Of a stretch of DNA of 64,000 bases, positions 57,077 to 64,000 are shown in pieces; the stretch's first letter is position 1, and each line of letters starts with the position of its first letter. The translations under genes and the position numbers were made by a program. Origin of the DNA: Sistotremastrum niveocremeum HHB9708 (lineage: Eukaryota > Basidiomycota > Agaricomycetes > Sistotremastrales > Sistotremastraceae); NCBI GenBank assembly GCA_001630475.1, contig KV419399.1:704552-768551 (forward strand). The letters are read 5' to 3'. The notes beneath the pieces were generated by a model. That model searched no databases. It saw nothing but the letters and a program-made list of their open reading frames with translations, and had not been told where the DNA came from.

Positions 57077-59531
57077 GTTTGGCTTGCTAAAAGTGCTGTC
57101 GACGTCACCATCAATCGTGTCATGTGGCTGAGTCAACCACGTGGCGTACCTGGAATTACGAGGATCCTTGTTCACGGTGGTGAATGTTTGCGGAAGTTGC
57201 GCGCACTGCGGGGAAAGGGAGACGATGGTGTTGCGGGCACCTATTGAGCTCTTATACTCGAAGAGGGGTGCATCAACCTGCTCTCTTGTCTGTTACGTCG
57301 CGCGCCGGGTTTTTGATTCCGGCTCCTTGGCCAACGAAGAGGATTGACCACCAATGCCAACCCCTGACATTGCACTCCCCGGAGCTCCGCATAGGGAAGG
57401 ACCCTGCAGTTCCAGGGGCCGACCATAGCTTACCGTTCGCTTGGAGAGTCAATCCTAGGCGCCACCACCTGTCTTGCCAGGTTTCTCAATGGCATTCATC
57501 CATTTGATGATTCCAAGAAACCTTATTGGACGAACCGAAAGTCTGTAAATGACTTTGCCAATCTCGATTAAGTGATTGTGACACGAGAACGCTCTTCATG
57601 AGCCATCCCCGTGGTTCAGGCACTTGGGTCTTGCGTTCTAGATGTCCCCATCCCCCACCCCACTCTATCCTTGCTTGTAAACATCAATCACTCCTCATGT
57701 GACCAGATTTATTGAGGGACTTAGCGTAGACGCCGAGCATGTACCGGTACGGGTGGGCGAATACCGAACACAAGGCGACGATAGTCATTCTATCTGCGAT
57801 ATGAGGTGCTCTCCTCTACATTCGACCTGTCTTCGCTGTGCGGCCACTGCACGGGATACCGGCATGCCATCCTATTCGCCACGGGCGAATAACCACTCTG
57901 CTGCACAACACGGCGCAGCACAATGCCACCCTCTAATGTTACTATGCGTGCCACCCTACTTGCCATCCAGCCCCTATCCTCATCTCCGCGCTTGCTTTCG
58001 ACCACAACTCGTACTTTCAACCCCTAAGTTCGTCCGTCTCAACCTTGTGGCCGTTATAGAGCGCTTTCAGACCATCAAGCCCCTATTGTATAACATCCAG
58101 GTTCTTGTGCCGAATACTGGTTTCTCAAAAGAATCGTTCAAGTAAACACAATCCTTTGCTGCGTGCTTGCCACAAGACATCCAAGATGACTATGTGCGGA
58201 CTCAATCATTGAAAAGGGCCTCGTCCTTGTACGCGTTTTATTCTTCCGTCTCTCAGTATTCTTGTCTTCCGAAAAGTGTGCTCGCAACATCGTGCTCTTG
58301 GCGCTAAAGGTTCCGCTCCATCGCCAACTTCAATCATAAGCTCATAATAACGATAGACTATCTTAGATCCCCGATAAACATCTTCATTCGGTCAAATACT
58401 ACTCCCCGACACTCTACAGGACTGATACGATGCGTGATCGCGTCAAAGCCCACGCGTGGAGCCGCCCCGGTGTTCCGTCGTCATTTACACTTCATTCGAA
58501 CGCTGAAACGGGTTTCATGTTTTCCCCTCCTTTCTCCGCAACCTCAACAACCCCTATACGAAAGTAGAGTTACATATCCTTGTCTGTTCATATGGCCCTT
58601 ACCCCGGTTCCCTCTTTCCTCGATCCCGATGCTTTGGCTTTCTCCGGGGTTAAGATAGCCGAGCGAGCCTAAGAGTGCGTGAACTACTTGCCTAATTCAG
58701 TTCACGTGCTCATTCTTGTCACCAGTCCGCTATGCGCGGCGACGAGCCCTACGAGCATATGGACGTTATGGCCCTCTGATCCCGTTGCCTCTCGGACGTC
58801 CTGCATTACTCGTCCGCGAATTCTTCTCAAATTGCTCGTCGAGGGTCTTGGAGAATCCACTCAGGGATTTGGTTGCCGTGCTATTCACTGGGCTCTTGGG
58901 CTACTGTGTCTGAATCAGCGTGTTGGCGCAATCGACTGCGGATGGAGACTCTCTAGGCCTTTCTCTTGTCTATGCCCGGGGCTTTCTTGTTCCATTCAAT
59001 GCACAGTGAACAATCTACGTGGAGGCGTATAGAGACTCGGCGCTAACTGCATATTATACTGTGACCTAATTTGTATCCAGGGGAAGTGGGAAATTTCCGA
59101 CGCCTGACTCAGCTGTGCTGCACCGCCTTCGCTCTCTTCGACTCGAGTCAGGGTAATGCAGTGACTTCTCGTTTGTTCATTAATGGTGGCAATGTGATAA
59201 GATTGGGTGTGAAGTTCAGATTGAGTATTAGGACTATTACATGAGTTTCTCGCTACAAGTGCACTACTACGTATGAGATAACATATGCGAAACAATGAGA
59301 ATACAATCCAGAGAAATGGGATGAGTTTATGCAAATAAATGTGGAGACATGGGGATAAGCAGAATGCGAGAGACGGAATGTAATGTGGTATGGGGTTGTG
59401 ATGCTTAGAGGATGTGAAGATGAATGGATTATGGGGAACAAAGACAAAGGAAAAGGGAAAGCAAGTGGTGTGAGGGGACAATGGAGGGGGGGATAGGGGA
59501 AAGGTTGTAGCAACCAGGCGCTGCGCGGACG
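57077..59531. other. Stretch without a supported gene
   Basis: A plus-strand ATG at 58430 opens MRDRVKAHAWSRPGVPSSFT..., and around 58716-58913 a frame reads YGRYGPLIPLPLGRPALLV with LVAVLFTGLLGYCV. These might be exons of one small gene, but I could not join them in phase. The rest shows only short frames. Confidence 0.35.
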
Positions 59532-60467
59532 TCATGATCTGAGCTGCATGCGGAACGAGGGTTTCTCGTCGCTAGCTGACTGTCGCGAAGTCTGGGTGAT
59601 CCCAGCGAACGGCGATCCACGACTTAGTAGATCTGCGGGCCGCCGAGGAACTCGGACGTGTTGCGTTTCCCTCAGGCCGGCGCCCAGGACTCCCGGAGCG
59701 GGCGCAGTAGCATTTGCTAGTAGAGTCACCGCAAGCCCTTGGCTCTCCTTCTCAGAGAATTTGGATAGAGTGATGTATTCGGCCGCTCGGCGGAGAACGT
59801 CGATGCATCGCACACCCTCAGATCGCTCGATGAGGATGGTGTTGGAGTGCAGTGACTGGGAGGATGTGCAATGTGCAATGTCGATTGATAGTGACAGCTG
59901 GCGCACTGGTGGATGGGTCGCGGGTGCGCGGAGGTCGACTTGGGATAGGTGGCGTTCCGGCAAATCAGGGGGCAGCTGAGTGAGATCGATGGGTATGGAA
60001 GGTCGGACGAGGAAGGGATTCAGACGGAGTGATGATGAGCCGGAGGAGAAGGAAGAGTATGAGGGTGAGGGCGACGACGGGATATAGGCGGACGATAGCG
60101 ATGATAGGGAGGAGTGCGATGAAAGTGCTGAGGGTGTCCGAGTAGGATATCCGCGGTGTGAACGAGTAGATGAGTGATTGGAGGACGTCGCAGACGCTCC
60201 ACTGGCAATCACATTGTGGTATGGGTAGTATGAGGACGAGCTCATGCCTGCTTCGTCGTGAGCTTCCATCCCTCAGTACTTGAAGGGACGAGGGGAAGGC
60301 TCACCAGCGACCCGAGACCCATAGTACGACGAGGAAACTGGAGGTAGTGGAATGGTGGGTAGTCGTGGGGTGGGGGGCGGGTAGTGTGCGCAACCACCGA
60401 TGCAGGTGGGGCAGGCCACCATCGAGTATGCAGGGGGAGGGGAGTTGGCAATTGTTCGAGCGGGCAT
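59532..60467 (-). CDS. DUF6699-like protein
   Basis: Exons 60467-60305 and 60247-59532 join in phase over a 57-nt intron with a TACTGAG branch point, giving 292 aa. It starts MPARTIANSPPPAYSMVACP and has a Cys-containing, proline-rich N-terminus (PTCIGGCAHYPPPTPRLPTI) followed by a long serine-rich linker. The domain reads LRLNPFLVRPSIPIDLTQLP, QLSLSIDIAHC, GVRCIDVLRRAAEYI and TQHVRVPRRPADLLSRGSPF-AGI, which fits a diverged DUF6699. An in-frame ATG in the intron (59.5-60.27 kb frame) is not needed once exon 1 is included. Confidence 0.65.
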
Positions 60468-62926
60468 TGTAGCAGTTGTGAGCTGTTGGATGTGGAGAGG
60501 AGAGTAAAGCACCAGCTACTGGTGACTTGGAGTCTTATAGGAGCCGTCCGCAGGCTAGTCATATTCATGAGAGAGGCGGTGGGTCCACCAGGGTAGTCAC
60601 TGCATTCGGTAATTTCGAAATTGGCCGGTTTTACGTAATCTCTGCTTTCGGTGCCGCAAGCTCGCTAAGGAATGCTACTGCTGCGTTCCGCAATCTTCTT
60701 AGCTCTTCTACGCTGATGAGTTGTCTTGACACGTCTTCAAACCCTGCCTTGGCTGCGAAGATCAACTGTGCGCAAATCAATCTTTTAGTCAAGACTCAGA
60801 GTCGTTCAAATTCGCTCTCACGACTCCAAAGAAGCCTTATCATGACTCCGGGGTCGGGTTTTGCCCGCGGTTGGGTAGACTGGTATAAGCCGATGATAAT
60901 CCTAGATTCGGAAATGAGCTCTTGAGATTACCACGAATGTTCAGAGGCGCGCGAGAAGAGCAGAGCCTTCAGTCGTTGTGCCAACCAAATCCGTCAGCCA
61001 TGAGAACCGCAACCTCACCAACCCCGTCACCCTCGCCCTCATCCAGATTTCCAAGATTCGTGCAACGGCATATGTCGCTCAGTGTGGTTGAACACGAGGA
61101 TATGTTGTTGTGCTCCTAGAATGCGTAGTCAGACAACTCAGGATAAGAGGAACGGGATCATCAAGACGATCCGGAATGACGATCCAATGGAGCGACAGGG
61201 ATAAGGCGGGAGGTGGTAGTCAAACAGAGTATACCCAAATTCGATTGCTTTCGATCGAAGTCACTGTATAGCCCCGATGTAATCCCTTGGGAACGAGGCC
61301 GATGATTGGTGAAGTTCCGAAATCTTGCTGTTAGGAGTAATTCCGTCGGATTGCCGCGCGTGTTGGATGTGCTTTAGCTCACCGGAGCCTCGTGGAGATT
61401 TCGAGATCTGTTGATGTTCCACCGAGTGCTCTCGAGGTGACACCGTGCTCGATGCTTGAACTGCAGCTACACGTGTAACATAGCCAAGTGCGTCTGTGGA
61501 GACCGACGGGGAGAAAACTCGAGGCATTGTGGAGATGAGCCTTGCGGAATGGAGAGGTCGCCCAAACATTCTGAGTATTCGCGACGATGGTACCTCAGTG
61601 GAGCAGGGTCGAAAATGACGCAAAAGACCCGGGCCAAAATGAAGAAGGCGGCCGGCAAAGTGTTAGCCTCATGCGTTTCCATAGCATCGTGTGGTTCCCC
61701 CTAACGGCGGATGGCATCGATTGCAGACGTACCAGGCGTCTACTCGGCAAGATCACCGCCACGATCCCAGATTTCTTTTGGGTTTGCATCCGATAGGTCA
61801 GATACACGTTTCCTCGATAATCAGTAATTCATCACCGACGACGCCGACCCTAGATAATCTTTGCTGCAATAAGGGCGGACGGAGCAAGAGGTGGCATTTA
61901 CACGTGTGGCGATATCAGATGGATGCGTTGTAGTAGAACGTTTTGCAGGAGTGCGCGATGTCAAATGGTTTTTCTGGAGAAGAGTATCCACGAAAATCGC
62001 GAGCTTCGAAACTGTCGTAATCATCCTGAGAAAACCGATGACAGGGGCACCTGGGCGAACACGAGGATCTTAGACGCCGAAATGAATTTCACGCTGCGCG
62101 CATGGCATCGAGGGGTAAAGAAAGAAGGGTGCCGGTAACTTGAGAACTGAAAGGATCAGTGAGATCACTCGGAGTCTTTCTCATTGCGAGGAAATGAGTG
62201 CATGACAGGCACAAGAGTCAAGTCTAGAGTGAGAAGGATGAGTGTGTGAAAAAGCACTGGCTCAATGAGTCTAGCTCCTCCTAAGAGTGGATATGACATT
62301 TTCATATCGTTATTGAGAATAATGACAGACGACGTCAGGAAACGTGGTCTTGGAGTAGAGGCGCCGAGTAGAAGACCGAAGGAGCTGACGCCTGAGTTCT
62401 CGGCCTTGAGAAGGCACTTGCAACGTTGTTGGTGTCAGGAAATCAGAGTATCGATGACGATGCACGGGTCCAGGAGATGCAAATGTCGGTGGCAAAACGA
62501 AGCCCAGAGTGAACCTGCCACTGGGCGTCTCGGCGGCCTTCACAGCATTGAACGCGTAGAGTCAGGGAATATGAACGCGAGGCGACATGATTCCATGGTT
62601 GAAATCGCGTGCTTACTGTGGATGGGAGCAATGATGCAGTCGTGCACCCACTGGAGGCAAGACTGGAGGCTCAATGAAAGTGGCAGTCAGGATGACGGTG
62701 TACAAAGGACAACAAACAAAAGGATAATGGAACGATCACATGACTTGCCGACGGCATCGATTATCTTTCGATTTTCTGGGTACTTCCGAGATTATCTGAT
62801 CTTCATCAGCGCCGCTAACGGAGTAACTTTCGCTGTTAGTTGTGACGCAAGAATGCTGAAAATACCACTTACAGAGCTATCCATCCCGTCCAGCTCCCGA
62901 TCAAGGTCATTCGCCAGCACACGACC
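60468..62926. other. Stretch without a supported gene
   Basis: Coding-like patches occur on the plus strand near 61610-61700 (MTQKTRAKMKKAAGKVLASC) and 61890-62070 (VERFAGVRDVKWFFWRRVST), but they could not be chained and resemble no family I know. A long frame at 62265-62942 has the high Arg/Ser/Cys content of non-coding sequence and overlaps the gluconokinase start. Confidence 0.35.
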
Positions 62927-63646
62927 ATGTCCAACGATGTAGGGACCGATTCCGAATCTGTGCCTTTAGAACCTAATCAGAATGTAATGCTAATCGTCGT
63001 CATGGTTAGTCTTGGTCTTGTGCATTGAGCTTTGACTTGAAGTGCTAATCGTGGAGCTCCGGAATTTTATCAGGGAGTCTCGGCTTGTGGAAAGTCGACG
63101 ATCGCCAGCGAGCTCGCTAAGAAACTGGATATTCCAGAAGTGGAAGCCGACGAGCTCCATCCCAAGTCCAACATCGAGAAGATGTCCCATGGTCATCCTC
63201 TGACTGACGAGGACCGTGAACCATGGCTCGAATTGGTTCGCAAGAGAGTCGAGCACGTCGCTGCGGAACAGGAACATTTCGAGGGGAGAGGCAAAGAGGG
63301 CAGAAAGGGAGTTGTGGTGGCTTGTTCGGCGTTGAAGAAATATTACCGCGATATTCTGAGAGGAACGGAGAAGCCTAGATCAGTCCCCGAGCACATGGAT
63401 CCACCTCATCCCAAGCTATTGCCTACCTACTTCGTCTTCATCAGCGGAAGCAGGGATGTGCTATGGGACCGGATCTCCTCGAGGAAGGGTCACTTTATGA
63501 AGGCAGCGATGCTTGACAGTCAATTGGCGACTTTAGAAGATCCTACCGGGGAGGATGGGGTAGTTGTCGTTAGGCTGGAGGATACAACGGAGGTGCAGGT
63601 TGAAACTGCTATCGAGGGCCTGCGAAAGTTGGGAGCCGCTGTATAA
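62927..63646 (+). CDS. Gluconokinase
   Basis: Phosphorylates D-gluconate to 6-phosphogluconate with ATP, feeding the pentose phosphate pathway. Exon 1 is 62927-63004 (MSNDVGTDSESVPLEPNQNV then MLIVVM). A 69-nt intron joins it in phase to exon 2, 63074-63646; total 216 aa. The P-loop GVSACGKST spans the splice junction region. The gluconate kinase signature DELHPKSNIEKMSHGHPLTD-EDREPWL is complete, followed by VVVACSALKKYYRDILRG and the lid-adjacent GSRDVLWDRISSRKGHFM. The C-terminal helix pair ends at TAA. Compared with bacterial GntK (about 175 aa) there is a fungal N-terminal extension of about 20 residues and an insertion before LLPTYFVFISG. Confidence 0.93.
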
Positions 63647-63814
63647 GCCGTTCGGACGACTTGGACAGTCCTGGCGAGTTTTGTTGTAAAGTCATATACA
63701 TCGCAGTAGTTCCTCGATAAGGAATTAGAACTAGCCGGATATGCAGTACCCCAGCCCCTCGATTTTGGAGTCGCTGTCGCGAAGGAAAGCAAAAGGAACG
63801 CATTGCAAGAATTC

Positions 63815-63819
63815 AAAAA
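63815..63819 (-). terminator. RNA polymerase III terminator
   Basis: Run of five T on the minus strand, six bases after the tRNA 3' end; the normal Pol III stop signal. Confidence 0.8.
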
Positions 63820-63824
63820 TGTAT

Positions 63825-63907
63825 TTCCCCTGCCGGGAGTCGAACCCGGGCCGCCGGTGGTCAAGTATCTTGAAAAACCGGTATCATAGCCGTTAGACTA
63901 CAGAGGA
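63825..63907 (-). tRNA. tRNA-Glu (anticodon UUC) with 11-nt intron
   Basis: The cloverleaf is complete on the minus strand. Acceptor TCCTCTG pairs with CAGGGGA (one G-U pair), and the discriminator is A. The D-arm region contains GTCTAACGGCTA. The anticodon stem is CCGGT/ACCGG with loop T-T-TTC-A-[intron]-C. The T-arm is CCGGG-TTCGACT-CCCGG. The 11-nt intron, AGATACTTGAC, sits directly after position 37, the canonical tRNA intron site. A five-T terminator follows. Confidence 0.93.
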
Positions 63908-64000
63908 CTTGTTCTAGACCCCTGCTAATGTAACAATATATTCTGCCCTGCACCAAGCGCTCAATAATACTACTACTAGTACAATTACTCTTCCATTCCT

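Noticed and set aside
62265-62942. 225-codon plus-strand frame before gluconokinase
   Set aside because: Composition is rich in Arg, Ser and Cys with no family resemblance, and it overlaps the gluconokinase first exon in another frame.
1-64000. Retroviral, LTR or other capsid-bearing elements
   Set aside because: I looked for long terminal direct repeats and for reverse transcriptase, integrase or capsid-like frames and saw none.

Overview
This window looks like genomic DNA of a basidiomycete fungus, most likely an agaricomycete. The genes carry many short introns (about 41-60 nt, GT...AG, with CTRAY-like branch points). They include families typical of mushrooms: DUF6533-type membrane proteins, DUF6699 proteins, a STAND (NLR-like) protein and Kex2-processed repeat proteins. 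There is also U2 snRNA and an intron-bearing tRNA-Glu. I see no bacterial operons and no recognisable retroelement or viral element. Most open frames are single exons, so I rebuilt gene models by matching splice sites and reading phase; each entry says where this was not possible.

Region 1 (about 1-23.4 kb) is an old segmental duplication: Hsp20 (minus strand), U2 snRNA (minus), DUF6533 seven-TM-like protein (plus). Copy A lies at 4.0-13.5 kb and copy B at 19.3-23.4 kb. Copy B is compact. Copy A has been spread out by miniature DNA transposons, and its U2 gene is split by a 516-bp hAT-like MITE with a perfect 8-bp target duplication. Both Hsp20 genes have perfect heat-shock elements upstream. 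Unrecognised genes lie at 1.35-2.35, 5.4-6.3 and 15.8-16.6 kb.

Region 2 (23.6-30 kb) holds the exosome subunit Rrp46, a convergent DUF6699 gene and a 1036-aa STAND NTPase with TPR-like repeats.

Region 3 (31.4-41.5 kb) is a divergent pair of unrecognised genes: a 530-aa protein of 7 exons on the minus strand and a giant protein of roughly 1,950 aa and about 30 exons on the plus strand. The giant is beta-rich through most of its length and ends in glycine/alanine-rich hydrophobic helices. Its exon structure includes a GC-AG intron and a 14-nt microexon.

Region 4 (42.5-51.9 kb) is a tandem triplication of units of about 3.4 kb. Each unit encodes a secreted precursor made of 14-17 near-identical repeats ending in KR or RR. 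These are Kex2-processed repeat proteins (KEPs), the class that includes dikaritin RiPP precursors and fungal signalling peptides. This is the strongest candidate for an undescribed system.

Region 5 (52.3-64 kb) holds a TIM-barrel dehydratase/isomerase, three further DUF6699 genes on one strand, one doubtful gene, a gluconokinase and tRNA-Glu(UUC). Large stretches, mainly 13.5-19.3, 57-59.5 and 60.5-62.9 kb, contain no gene I can support.
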